DNA of 64,000 nucleotides, from assembly GCF_004123295.1 (NCBI RefSeq), contig NZ_SDMK01000003.1, forward strand, positions 475,757 through 539,756, written 5' to 3'. The notes below the pieces were generated by a model, which ran no database searches, was not told where the DNA came from, and worked only from the letters and a program-made list of their open reading frames with translations. The number at the start of each line of letters is the position of its first letter. Within the stretch, counting starts at the first letter, position 1. Made by a program: the position numbers and the translations under genes. This stretch comes from Silvibacterium dinghuense. Its GTDB lineage: Bacteria > Acidobacteriota > Terriglobia > Terriglobales > Acidobacteriaceae. Positions 16,290 through 24,339 of the stretch are shown in pieces.

Positions 16290-17519
16290 TTAGTACTTCG
16301 ACTTGAAAGCGTAGCTCAGGCCAAAGGTCATCTGGAAAGAGTTGCGCTTGGTTGCCGGTACCGCCGGAGCCGGATCGTTCAAATACGTATCGAGCGTTCC
16401 GAACGTAAAGCCGAAGTTCTTGTACGTCGGGAAGGTCAATCCATCCGTCTCCGTCGCCGAGTACGCATTCGCGTTGTTGTAAGCCGGAATATAGGAGAAC
16501 TGCTGGTTGAACACAATGCTCCTGGGCAGATGCAGCAGGTAGGTGCCGCCAAAGGTCGAACCGATCAGGTTCTGGTTCGTGCCCCCGCTGGCATTGATGA
16601 ACGTCTGCTTTTCATACTGGATCGTCGCCTTCACATCCAGTTCCTGTTTCGGCTGCTTAATGACCGTCCAACCGATACCACCGCCGTAAATCTGCTGCAG
16701 ATCGAGCAGCAAGCTGTAGTTGTGATCGAAGGACGTCTGGGCCAACGCGTAAAAACGCGGCTTGAAGTACTGGTCCCGCTCCGCATCCGCGTGATAGAGG
16801 GCAGTCTTGGTATCACTTTCCGGATAGAGTACGCCTTCCGATACATAGGCCGGCTGCGTGCTCTTGCCATAAGAGCCCGAGAAGTTGATCGTGGTGCGGT
16901 TGGTCGGGTTCAGGAAGCTTGCCGTCGGCACCACGCGGGCCAGCGACACCGCGCCGGAGTAAGTGTGCTGCTTCTGCGTCGCCTCGACGATAGTCGCGCC
17001 TGCCGTCGCCGTGCCGTGCCAGCCCTCGAAGAAGCCCGGCTTGCCGATCAGCTGCTTGGTCATCGTCGACTCATCCACAATGTACTGCGCGCTCTTCACC
17101 GGCATCGGCTCGATCAGCACACCATTGTCCGGATGCACCGTCAGCATGTTATCGGCGACAGAGATCGTGCCCTGCGGCACATTCGCCGGCAGCTTATGCC
17201 GCTTCGGCGTCACGCTCTTGTCCAGTACGGCGAACTTGGTCTGCGTGCGCAGCTCCTTGATCTTGTCCCAGGTCACCGTGATGTCGCCCACAACATCGCT
17301 ATGGAAAACCACATTTCCGCCCACTTCCCGTGTAAGCGTGCCGGAAAGCTGGTCGCCGTTCGTAAATACGATCACGTCCTTCGGCGTATCCTTCTTCGCC
17401 GCATCGCCATCGGCCGCAGCTGCAGTGCACGGACGCATCGCGAGCATAGAAATCAGGAACACCGGAAAGAGCACGGATAAGAATGGAGCGCGACGGGACG
17501 CATGGCTGCGTTGAAACAT
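16290..17519 (-). CDS. DUF481-family outer-membrane protein
   Basis: A 409-residue exported protein. A signal peptide (to about residue 35, ending AAAADG) is followed by a beta-rich linker (VIVFTNGDQLSGTLTREVGGNVVFHSDVVGDITVTWDKI, an SH3-like strand pattern). A ~230-residue DUF481/YdiY-like barrel follows with repeated amphipathic strands, ending in FQMTFGLSYAFKSKY with a C-terminal aromatic. The function of the family is unsettled (envelope or salt-response proteins in some bacteria). AGGAG lies upstream of the ATG at 17519, and a terminator follows the stop. Confidence 0.75.
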   Translation of the reverse strand: MFQRSHASRRAPFLSVLFPVFLISMLAMRPCTAAAADGDAAKKDTPKDVIVFTNGDQLSGTLTREVGGNVVFHSDVVGDITVTWDKIKELRTQTKFAVLDKSVTPKRHKLPANVPQGTISVADNMLTVHPDNGVLIEPMPVKSAQYIVDESTMTKQLIGKPGFFEGWHGTATAGATIVEATQKQHTYSGAVSLARVVPTASFLNPTNRTTINFSGSYGKSTQPAYVSEGVLYPESDTKTALYHADAERDQYFKPRFYALAQTSFDHNYSLLLDLQQIYGGGIGWTVIKQPKQELDVKATIQYEKQTFINASGGTNQNLIGSTFGGTYLLHLPRSIVFNQQFSYIPAYNNANAYSATETDGLTFPTYKNFGFTFGTLDTYLNDPAPAVPATKRNSFQMTFGLSYAFKSKY

Positions 17520-17961
17520 GAACAAAACTCCTGAAGAAATAAAAGGTAGGTTGGAACTGTGACGGAACTCAATCCGTCGGCTTCCTAAGGCAAACGACCT
17601 GCACTTCCGTGACAGACGGCGAAGCTATTCCTGAACCGTTTTCCATGGTAACCCGGAAGGGTGCGTGATTGGTTAACTTCTCAAGTACCTGCAGAAGCAT
17701 GGACGCGTACCTCGACTCCACCGGAATAGAGCCGGGAAATACGCAAAAATCGTGAAGCTTGGCCTCGGTGTTGCGATGACACTTTTCGTCTGCATGTCGC
17801 CCGGCCTGCAAATTAATTTCTGTAATCTACCTCGGAGGTACGGATTCTCTTTTCGGTCCGGCGCTTTCCTCACCCCGGCATCCGTGGTACCGCCAGCATC
17901 CTGCCCCTCCTGCGACTTTTCCCGAAAAATCCCTGCCGGAGCTTTTCCGTAAAATAGGATC
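17520..17961. other. 442-bp divergent intergenic region
   Basis: Spacer between the divergent DUF481 and MqnC-like genes; no gene supported. Just before the MqnC-like ATG there is TAAAAT (17950-17955), a possible -10, and AGGA as ribosome-binding site. No matching -35 is clear. Confidence 0.4.
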
Positions 17962-18870
17962 ATGGCTCTCACGCGCAATCAGGCTGCGGATCTGTTCCGC
18001 TCCGGCGATCTCCTCGGTCTCGGCATGGAGGCCGATGCCCTCCGCGCCCAACTACATCCCGACAACATCGTTACATACAGTCTTGACCGCGCCGTCACGC
18101 TCGATGCCCCTGACGCTGCCGCACTCGAACCGCAGCTCAGCCGCGCCGTCTTCTCCGGAGCCGGTGCCGTTCGCCTGCTCTTCCCGGAGAGCAATCCACC
18201 CGCGATCGACGCCCTTGAGCACCTCCTGCCGGCCCTCCGGCAAGCGCATCCCTCTCTCGCCTTCACGCTGCCCGCCTCCGGCCTCGCCGCCATCGCCCGC
18301 GCCGCTGGCATTTCTCTCGACGAAGCCCTCAACCGCCTTCACCGAGCCGACCTCGATTCGCTCTGCTCTGTCGGCCTCGATCCGCATGCGTTGGCCACGC
18401 CGGAGACTTTCACGGCAAGCCTCGAAGCCCATCGTGCCGCGCATCGCCTCGGCCTGCGCACTACCGCGGCCTTCATCTTCGGCCGCGGCGATACATTCGC
18501 CTGGCTCGACCAGCTCGAGCAACTCCGCGCCCTGCAGGAAGAGACCGGCGGTCTCACAGCTGTCCTGCCCCTCAGCGCGCACCACGGCCGCGTTGCCGAC
18601 GATCCCACCGCTGTCGCATACCTGAAGGTCGTTTCGGTCGCCCGTCTGCTCCTGGATACTGTCGACACCATTCAGGGCACCTTCGCTGCCCAGGGCCTCA
18701 AGGTTCTGCAGATGGCGCTTCGCTGCGGCGCAAACGATGCCGGCTCCATCCATCCTGAGGAAGCCACCGCCGCCGCCACGCGTGAGCAGGAACTGCGCCG
18801 CATCCTCCGCGATGCCGGCTTTACCCCCATCCAGCGTGATGCCCTCTACCGCGCCTCTCTGCTGCACTAA
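17962..18870 (+). CDS. MqnC/MqnE-like protein lacking the radical-SAM cysteines
   Basis: A 302-residue protein matching the futalosine-pathway radical SAM family in three stretches: NIVTYSLDRAVTL (36-48); AHRLGLRTTAAFIFGRGDTFAW...LRALQEETGGLTAVLPL (159-204); and IQGTFAAQGLKVLQMALRCGANDAG...LRDAGFTPIQRDALYR (238-297). Active MqnC/MqnE have CxxxCxxC right after the first stretch. Here that segment is TLDAPDAAALEP, with no Cys; the only Cys are C135 and C255. The protein is also shorter than MqnC (about 360). It is therefore probably a non-catalytic paralogue; a structural partner or a new activity is inference. AGGA precedes the ATG. Confidence 0.72.
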   Translation: MALTRNQAADLFRSGDLLGLGMEADALRAQLHPDNIVTYSLDRAVTLDAPDAAALEPQLSRAVFSGAGAVRLLFPESNPPAIDALEHLLPALRQAHPSLAFTLPASGLAAIARAAGISLDEALNRLHRADLDSLCSVGLDPHALATPETFTASLEAHRAAHRLGLRTTAAFIFGRGDTFAWLDQLEQLRALQEETGGLTAVLPLSAHHGRVADDPTAVAYLKVVSVARLLLDTVDTIQGTFAAQGLKVLQMALRCGANDAGSIHPEEATAAATREQELRRILRDAGFTPIQRDALYRASLLH

Positions 18871-18872
18871 AG

Positions 18873-19005
18873 GCAGCTTTTAGCTCCCGGCTTCTAGCTT
18901 TTAGCTGATTCCCACCGCTGTGCGCAGGTTGCCGCTGTCAACGGAAGCGACAGTTTCACGCAAAGCAAGGGAGAGCTGGAGGCTAAAAACTAGCAGCTGG
19001 CAGCT
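18873..19005. repeat. Inverted heptad array, TAGCT class, outside the ribosomal operon
   Basis: Left arm 18873-18907 is five 7-nt units (GCAGCTT, TTAGCTC, CCGGCTT, CTAGCTT, TTAGCTG). Right arm 18971-19005 is five units of the complementary sense (GAGAGCT, GGAGGCT, AAAAACT, AGCAGCT, GGCAGCT). The 63-nt centre is not repeated. It fills the whole gap between the MqnC-like and GT2 genes. Confidence 0.8.
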
Positions 19006-19016
19006 GTTTTCGTACA

Positions 19017-20711
19017 ATGAGCAAGGTAATTTCCTGCGGAGGCACGTCCCTGCTCAACAACATCTGTACCCAGCTTGCGGCTCGTTGCAACGTCGCCGCG
19101 CTCGCCTTCTTCCAGCAGAAGAACGACCTGCGCCACTATCTCCGCTACCATTACGGCGACCATACCTTCGAGCACCTCTATCGCTGGAACTGGTTCGATG
19201 CCTCGCTGCTCATCCCCTACTTCGTGGTGATGATCATCCTCGCCTTCTATGGCCTGCATCGCTATCAGCTCGTCTACCTCTATTACAAGCACAAGAAAGA
19301 CGCCGCCAAGGAACCATCGCTCCGCTTCGAGACACTCCCGCGCATCACCATCCAGCTCCCTATCTTCAACGAGCAGTACGTCATCGACCGCCTCATCGAG
19401 GCCTGCTCGCAGCTCGACTACCCGCGTGAACTGCTCGAGATTCAGGTCCTCGACGATTCGACCGACGAAACAAAAGAGGTAGCCTCCGCCATCTGCCAGC
19501 GTTATAAGGAAGCCGGCACGCCGATCGTCTACCTGCACCGTACCAATCGCCATGGCTTCAAGGCCGGCGCGCTCGACGAAGGACTCAAGGTCGCCAGCGG
19601 CGACTTCATCGCCATCTTCGATGCCGACTTCGTGCCTCCGCCGGACTGGCTGATGAAGGTCATTCACCACTTCGCCGAGCCCAATATCGGCATGGTCCAG
19701 ACGCGCTGGACGCACCTCAACCGCGACTACAGCTTCCTCACCCAGGTCGAGGCCATCCTGCTCGACGGCCACTTCGTGCTCGAGCACGGCGGCCGTTCCC
19801 GCGCCGGCGTCTTCTTCAACTTCAACGGCACCGCCGGCATGTGGCGCCGCGAGGTCATCGGCGAGGCCGGCGGCTGGCAGCATGACACTCTCACCGAAGA
19901 CACCGACCTCAGCTACCGGGCCCAGCTCTGCGGCTGGAAGTTCAAGTATCTGCAGGATGTCGAGTGCCCGGCCGAGTTGCCCATCGAAATGACCGCTTTC
20001 AAGACCCAGCAGGCGCGCTGGGCCAAGGGCCTCATCCAGACCTCGAAGAAAATCCTGCCGCGCGTCTTTCAGAGCGACGCGCCCTGGCACACCAAGCTCG
20101 AGGCCTGGTACCACCTGACCGCGAACCTCAGCTACCCGCTGATGATCATCCTCTCCGTGCTGCTGATGCCTGCGATGATCATCCGCTTCTACCAGGGCTG
20201 GTTCCAGATGCTGCTGATCGATCTGCCGCTCTTCATGGCATCGACCTTCTCCATCTCGTCCTTCTACCTGGTCTCGCAAAAGGAACTCTTCCCCAAGCGC
20301 TGGTGGCGGACCTTCCTCTACCTGCCATTTCTGATGTCACTCGGCATCGGTCTCACCATCACGAATGCCAAGGCCGTGCTCGAGGCACTCTTCGGCATTC
20401 AGAGCTCCTTCAAGCGCACGCCCAAATATCGCGTGGAGAAGCGCGGTGAAAAGTCGAAGGCGACGAAGTACCGCAAGCGCCTCGGCATCATCCCCTGGAT
20501 CGAGCTCGGCATCGGCTGCTACTTCGCCATGACCATCTGGTATGCGTGGACGAACGAGAACTACTTCACCATCCCGTTCCTGCTCCTCTTCGTCATCGGC
20601 TACTGGTACACCGGCCTGCTCTCGCTGCTCCAGGGCCGCTTCGAGCGCTGGCGCGGCGGCGGAGCCAACCTCGACGAGTCATCGCCAAAGCCGTTTCCGG
20701 TAGGTGTGTAA
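19017..20711 (+). CDS. Membrane glycosyltransferase family 2, cellulose-synthase-like
   Basis: Processive-type inner-membrane glycosyltransferase, 564 residues. A helix at about 65-82 precedes the GT-A domain. The D,D,D,QxxRW set is complete: LDDSTDET, IFDADF, TEDTDLSYR and QQARW. Four or five membrane helices follow (about 375-450 and 510-560). The pattern is nearest to CslA/mannan- or glucan-synthase-like bacterial proteins and lacks a PilZ domain. The polysaccharide made is unknown. The ATG at 19017 has no clear ribosome-binding site because a heptad array ends 11 bp upstream. A strong hairpin terminates the gene. Confidence 0.85.
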   Translation: MSKVISCGGTSLLNNICTQLAARCNVAALAFFQQKNDLRHYLRYHYGDHTFEHLYRWNWFDASLLIPYFVVMIILAFYGLHRYQLVYLYYKHKKDAAKEPSLRFETLPRITIQLPIFNEQYVIDRLIEACSQLDYPRELLEIQVLDDSTDETKEVASAICQRYKEAGTPIVYLHRTNRHGFKAGALDEGLKVASGDFIAIFDADFVPPPDWLMKVIHHFAEPNIGMVQTRWTHLNRDYSFLTQVEAILLDGHFVLEHGGRSRAGVFFNFNGTAGMWRREVIGEAGGWQHDTLTEDTDLSYRAQLCGWKFKYLQDVECPAELPIEMTAFKTQQARWAKGLIQTSKKILPRVFQSDAPWHTKLEAWYHLTANLSYPLMIILSVLLMPAMIIRFYQGWFQMLLIDLPLFMASTFSISSFYLVSQKELFPKRWWRTFLYLPFLMSLGIGLTITNAKAVLEALFGIQSSFKRTPKYRVEKRGEKSKATKYRKRLGIIPWIELGIGCYFAMTIWYAWTNENYFTIPFLLLFVIGYWYTGLLSLLQGRFERWRGGGANLDESSPKPFPVGV

Positions 20712-20724
20712 ATTCAATCGAAGC

Positions 20725-20766
20725 AAAGGACGAAGGCCGCGCTGATCAGAGCGGCCTTCGTCCTTT
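20725..20766. terminator. 16-bp hairpin terminator after the GT2 gene
   Basis: AAAGGACGAAGGCCGC (20725-20740) and GCGGCCTTCGTCCTTT (20751-20766) are perfectly complementary around a 10-nt loop. The symmetric A/T ends make it potentially bidirectional. Confidence 0.8.
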
Positions 20767-20774
20767 CTAAAAAC

Positions 20775-21041
20775 AATGTCATTCCGAGCGAGCATAGCGA
20801 GTCGAGGAACCTGCAGTTCGCATGCACCGGCAATGCTCCGGGTGCCCCATCCAAGCTCCGCTTGGGTGGGAACGCAGGTGGCCCATACAAGCCCGATGTC
20901 GGCTTGTATGGGGGACATGATTCCTCCTCAGCTCCGCAAGGAACACCCCAGCACTCGAGCAAGCAAATACTGGCCGTCTTTATGACTAACCGCTGACTCG
21001 CCAGCGGCAAAGCCGCGCCGACTTGCTGACTCGCTCCTCTG
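20775..21041. repeat. Cluster of intergenic repeat elements
   Basis: No gene. The stretch contains an ATGTCATTCCGAGCG-type palindromic sequence (from about 20775), the second GGGTGCCCC REP-like hairpin (20840-20870) and another hairpin (CCCATACAAGCC/GGCTTGTATGGG, about 20882-20912). It also contains one arm of the TACTGGCCGTCTTTATGACT family (20978 on) also found at 24299, 28640 and 35870. Confidence 0.6.
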
Positions 21042-21788
21042 CTACTCCAGCATCGCCGCCACCACGGCCAGCGCCGTAATCGCCGCCGTCTCCGCGCGCA
21101 GAATTCTCGGCCCCAGGCTCACCGCCTTCCAGCCTTCGCTGTCGAAGAGCGCCTCTTCTTCCGCTGTCCATCCACCCTCAGGGCCGACCGCCAGCCGCAC
21201 CGGCAACAGTTCGTCGCATCCCGTCATGCCCTCTTCGAGACACAGCGACTCGACCAGCGCCCTGCGCAGTGTCGTCGTCCGCTCCTGCTCGGCCAGCAGC
21301 AGCTTCACCGCTTCGCCCTCGCGCTTCGCCGCCGTCTTCAACGGCAGCGGGTCTTCGATCACCGGCACATCCGAACGCCGCGACTGCTGCGCCGCCTGGT
21401 GTGCAATTTTGCGCCACCGCTCCACGCGCCCTGCAGCCGACTGCCCGAGATGCTTCTCCGTCCGCCGCGCAATGACCGGAACAATCCGCTCGACACCCAG
21501 TTCCGTCGCCTTCTCGATCGTCCACTCCATGCGATCGAACTTGAAGACGGAAAGCAGCAGCGTGACCGGCAACGCTGGATCGGACTCAACTTCGGCAACG
21601 AGATTGAAGCGCACCTGATCACCGGTGATACCGGCGATGATGCCATGCCACACGCGGTCGCCCGCCACGATGTCGAACTCCATGCCTGCCTGCGCGCGCA
21701 GCACGCGAATCAAATGCGAGGCCTGCTCTCCGGTCAGGCTGGCGGTTGCTTCATCCCATGTATCGGCTATCCAACGGCGTCGCGTCAT
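21042..21788 (-). CDS. rsmE: 16S rRNA (uracil-1498-N3)-methyltransferase RsmE
   Basis: SAM-dependent SPOUT-class methyltransferase modifying U1498 of 16S rRNA, 248 residues (typical). An N-terminal PUA-like domain (residues 1-75, RRRWIADTWDEATASLTGEQASHLIRVLR) precedes the knotted domain with LAVGPEGGWTAEEE and the C-terminal LGPRILRAETAAITALAVV knot motif. EKATELGV is also conserved. It is a single gene on the minus strand, with a hairpin separating it from the histone-like peptide gene upstream. Confidence 0.93.
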   Translation of the reverse strand: MTRRRWIADTWDEATASLTGEQASHLIRVLRAQAGMEFDIVAGDRVWHGIIAGITGDQVRFNLVAEVESDPALPVTLLLSVFKFDRMEWTIEKATELGVERIVPVIARRTEKHLGQSAAGRVERWRKIAHQAAQQSRRSDVPVIEDPLPLKTAAKREGEAVKLLLAEQERTTTLRRALVESLCLEEGMTGCDELLPVRLAVGPEGGWTAEEEALFDSEGWKAVSLGPRILRAETAAITALAVVAAMLE

Positions 21789-21856
21789 ACTTTTGATTCT
21801 CTCTCATTCCGCGCTGCAATCTCGCCGGCGCTGGCACGCCATCGCATAGAAACACG

Positions 21857-21881
21857 AAGGGGACGCTTGTCGCGTCCCCTT
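21857..21881 (-). terminator. Terminator of the histone-like peptide gene
   Basis: A 10-bp stem (AAGGGGACGC/GCGTCCCCTT) with a 5-nt loop. It is 26 bp past the stop of the 23-residue gene and upstream of rsmE. Confidence 0.65.
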
Positions 21882-21906
21882 TTGTGTTGCCTTGTGTTGC
21901 TTTGCC

Positions 21907-21978
21907 TTACTTCTTCTTGGCGACTTTCTTGGCTGCCTTCTTTGTCGCCGTCTTCTTGGCTGCCTTCTTCGTTGCCAT
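21907..21978 (-). CDS. 23-residue lysine/alanine-rich histone H1-like peptide
   Basis: A tiny gene encoding MATKKAAKKT followed by ATKKAAKKVAKKK: 11 Lys and 8 Ala, the AAKK repeat of histone H1 C-tails and bacterial H1-like proteins. It has a complete expression set: consensus promoter (22045-22073), an inverted repeat at the transcript start, GGGAGA Shine-Dalgarno, and a hairpin terminator. It probably binds nucleic acid nonspecifically (inference from charge). At 23 residues it is far shorter than known H1-like proteins such as HctB or AlgP. The same composition recurs in the C-tails of L22 and L29 in this window. Confidence 0.75.
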   Translation of the reverse strand: MATKKAAKKTATKKAAKKVAKKK

Positions 21979-22016
21979 GGTTGCTATTCTCCCTTTTTCG
22001 ATTCGTACATCGAAAC

Positions 22017-22073
22017 CTGCAGCACACGTGCTGCAGTTACCGAATGTATAGAAGTCTCATAAATGCGTGTCAA
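22017..22073 (-). promoter_or_regulatory. Promoter and start-site inverted repeat of the histone-like gene
   Basis: On the minus strand TTGACA (22068-22073), 17 bp, TATACA (22045-22050). The predicted start falls at about 22038. It abuts CTGCAGCAC-AC-GTGCTGCAG (22017-22036), a 9-bp inverted repeat suited to an operator or a 5' stabilising hairpin. Confidence 0.7.
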
Positions 22074-22147
22074 GAAAAAAATCGCATTTGCGAACAATCT
22101 CTTTTCGACTCGGCATCGCTCGCGCCACTTGCTCGCCGCATCTCGCC

Positions 22148-22969
22148 TCACAACGCATGCAGATGTTTCGCAAGAGTCAGCGCAAGACCCGTCACGGCAT
22201 CGTGCCATGCATGCGCCATCATGCCCGCGCGCAGACTTCTCCGCTTCACTGCGAATACGCCGAACATCGCGCCGTACGCAGTGATCGCGATCATGCCGCC
22301 TGCGCCTTCATAACCATGCGCAACACCAAACAGCAGCGAGGAAACCACCACGCCAGTCGCCACGCGTCCGCCCAGCCTCGCAAACTGTTGCAGAAAGTAA
22401 CCACGAAAGAGCAATTCCTCGGCGATGCCCGCGCTCACGCAAAGCAGGATCCACAGCGCGATCTCACCCGCGCCCACAGGCGCCAGTGAAGCAATCAGCT
22501 TCTGCGCGGACATCAGGTGCAACAGCCGCAGCACCGTCGCCAGCGCGGCCAGTACCAGCATCGACATCAGCCAGAAGACGAAGGCAGCACCCGCATCTTT
22601 CAGAAGTGCATGAGAGGCTTGCGTTTCCTGCGCGCCGCGCGGCGGCGCATGAAGCAGTTGCCGCAGCGGAACATGCTGCATCCGCAGCCCCCACCACACC
22701 AGCGCGGCCAGCATCCACTCCCAGGCAAGCGTTGTCGCATACTGCATCCGGTGATGGCTGCCCATCCGTCCCGCCTTCGCCTGCCACCCGCTCATCAGCG
22801 ACACACCGGCGATCAACACCATCATCAGCACCGTGTGCCAGACCGGCGCAACCTTTCGCGGCGGCAGCGGCCACTGCGCATCCGTCGTCACGATTCCTGT
22901 CTCCCCTGTTTCCGGCTCTGCAATTGGCTCCATCATTGGCACAGCCTTCTCTCGCTCTGCTATCGTCAT
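22148..22969 (-). CDS. CPBP-family intramembrane metalloprotease
   Basis: A 273-residue polytopic membrane protein of the Abi/CAAX-protease group. Motif 1 is [16 protein letters not shown] (EExxxR), motif 2 [14 protein letters not shown], and motif 3 includes GMMAHAWHD near the C-terminus, so the metal-binding Glu and His are present. About six to seven membrane helices are visible. The start at 22969 is preceded by AGGA and clears the divergent thiolase gene by 61 bp. Substrates of such proteases are generally unknown outside a few cases. Confidence 0.82.
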   Translation of the reverse strand: MTIAEREKAVPMMEPIAEPETGETGIVTTDAQWPLPPRKVAPVWHTVLMMVLIAGVSLMSGWQAKAGRMGSHHRMQYATTLAWEWMLAALVWWGLRMQHVPLRQLLHAPPRGAQETQASHALLKDAGAAFVFWLMSMLVLAALATVLRLLHLMSAQKLIASLAPVGAGEIALWILLCVSAGIAEELLFRGYFLQQFARLGGRVATGVVVSSLLFGVAHGYEGAGGMIAITAYGAMFGVFAVKRRSLRAGMMAHAWHDAVTGLALTLAKHLHAL

Positions 22970-23030
22970 CGGTTCCTGCCTTGAGTGTAGATGCTCAACG
23001 GCAGCGCTATTCCGCCACACGAGGAATCTC

Positions 23031-24239
23031 ATGTCGCAACCGCTCGAAGAAGTCGTCATCGTCTCCGCCGTCCGCACCCCCGTAGGCAAATTCCAGGGCT
23101 CGCTCGCGGACCTCAGAGCTACCGAGCTCGGCGCCATCGCCGTGCGCGAAGCGGTAAAGCGCGCGCAGCTTCCGGCATCGCATTCAGTAGAAGAAGCGAT
23201 CATGGGCAACGTACTCCCCGCAGGCCTCGGACAGAACCCCGCCCGCCAGGCCGCGATCTACGCCGGCCTGCCCGTCGAAGTCGCCGCGCTCACCATCAAT
23301 AAGGTCTGCGGATCAGGACTCAAGGCCGTCGCCCTCGCTGCGCAATCCATCCAGACCGGCAACGCGGAGATCGTTGTCGCCGGCGGCATGGAGTCTATGA
23401 CGAATGCGCCCTACCTGCTGCCGCAGGCGCGCAGCGGTTTTCGCATGGGCAATGCCACGGCCGTCGACTCCATGGTCCACGACGGACTGTGGGATAGTTA
23501 CAACGACTTCCACATGGGCATCACCGCCGAGCTTGTTGCCGAGAAATGCCTGATCACGCGCGAAGAGCAGGACGAATATGCCGTGAACTCGCATCGCAAA
23601 GCAGCAGCGGCATGGGACGCCGGCCGCTTCGACGCCGAAGTCATCCCGGTCGAAGTTCCGGCAAAGAAAAAAGGTCAGCCGCCCGCGCTCTTCAGCCGCG
23701 ACGAATCCATCCGCGCCGACGCAAGCATCGAATCGCTCCGGGCACTCAAACCTGCGTTCAAGAAAGACGGCACCGTTACCGCCGGCAATGCGCCCGGCGT
23801 CAACGACGCTGCTGCTGCGCTGGTGCTCATGTCCTCGTCGAAGGCAAAAGAGCTGGGTCTCACGCCGCTCGCCCGCATCCGGGCGCAGGCCGCCAGCGGT
23901 GTCGAGCCGAAATGGGTCATGATGGCGCCTGTCACCGGTGTGCAGAAGGTATTAACCCGCGCCGGATGGTCAGCCGACAGTGTCGATCTCTACGAGCTCA
24001 ACGAGGCCTTCGCAGTGCAGGCCATCGCCGTAACCCGCGAACTTGGCCTGCCCTTCGACAAGGTCAACGTCAACGGAGGAGCCGTCGCCATCGGCCATCC
24101 CATCGGAGCCAGCGGCGCGCGCGTCCTCGTCACGCTCATCCACGAGATGATCCGCCGCAACGTGCAGCGCGGTGTCGCCGCGCTCTGCCTGGGCGGAGGC
24201 AACTCGGTGGCGTTAGCCGTGGAACGCGAGCGGCTCTGA
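23031..24239 (+). CDS. Acetyl-CoA C-acetyltransferase (thiolase)
   Basis: Cytoplasmic enzyme condensing or cleaving acetoacetyl-CoA, 402 residues. The nucleophile is C93 in [11 protein letters not shown]. The C-terminal active-site motifs are [19 protein letters not shown] (His) and [13 protein letters not shown] (second Cys). The start at 23031 has GAGGA five bases upstream. The motif spacing is that of biosynthetic thiolase II (AtoB/PhaA/ThlA); no beta-oxidation or PHB genes adjoin, so the pathway is open. A repeat element follows and separates it from convergent serine dehydratase. Confidence 0.93.
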   Translation: MSQPLEEVVIVSAVRTPVGKFQGSLADLRATELGAIAVREAVKRAQLPASHSVEEAIMGNVLPAGLGQNPARQAAIYAGLPVEVAALTINKVCGSGLKAVALAAQSIQTGNAEIVVAGGMESMTNAPYLLPQARSGFRMGNATAVDSMVHDGLWDSYNDFHMGITAELVAEKCLITREEQDEYAVNSHRKAAAAWDAGRFDAEVIPVEVPAKKKGQPPALFSRDESIRADASIESLRALKPAFKKDGTVTAGNAPGVNDAAAALVLMSSSKAKELGLTPLARIRAQAASGVEPKWVMMAPVTGVQKVLTRAGWSADSVDLYELNEAFAVQAIAVTRELGLPFDKVNVNGGAVAIGHPIGASGARVLVTLIHEMIRRNVQRGVAALCLGGGNSVALAVERERL

Positions 24240-24339
24240 GCAAGTCAGTAAAGAAGAAGCCAGGCATAAGAACGGCCAGCAGTCGGCGCAAGCTTTTTAC
24301 TGGCCGCCTTTATGACTGGCTGCTATCTCGCTGACCCGC
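24240..24339. repeat. Inverted repeat element, GGCCAG family (copy between thiolase and sdaA)
   Basis: The left arm ends GCCAGGCATAAGAACGGCCAGC (about 24259-24280). The right arm TACTGGCCGCCTTTATGACTGGC (24298-24320) is its approximate reverse complement, with flanking GTCAG words. Related pairs lie at 28484-28690 and 35840-35920. Confidence 0.65.

Noticed and set aside
17569..17978. Small minus-strand frames between the DUF481 and MqnC-like genes
   Set aside because: No ribosome-binding sites, no homology recognised, and overlapping the promoter region.
18990..20279. 429-codon open frame opposite the GT2 gene
   Set aside because: Antisense shadow of a high-GC gene whose sense product has complete GT2 motifs; no family resemblance or start signal.
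23990..24202. Small antisense frames at the thiolase 3' end
   Set aside because: Composition is that of a GC-rich shadow; the thiolase active-site motifs occupy the sense strand.
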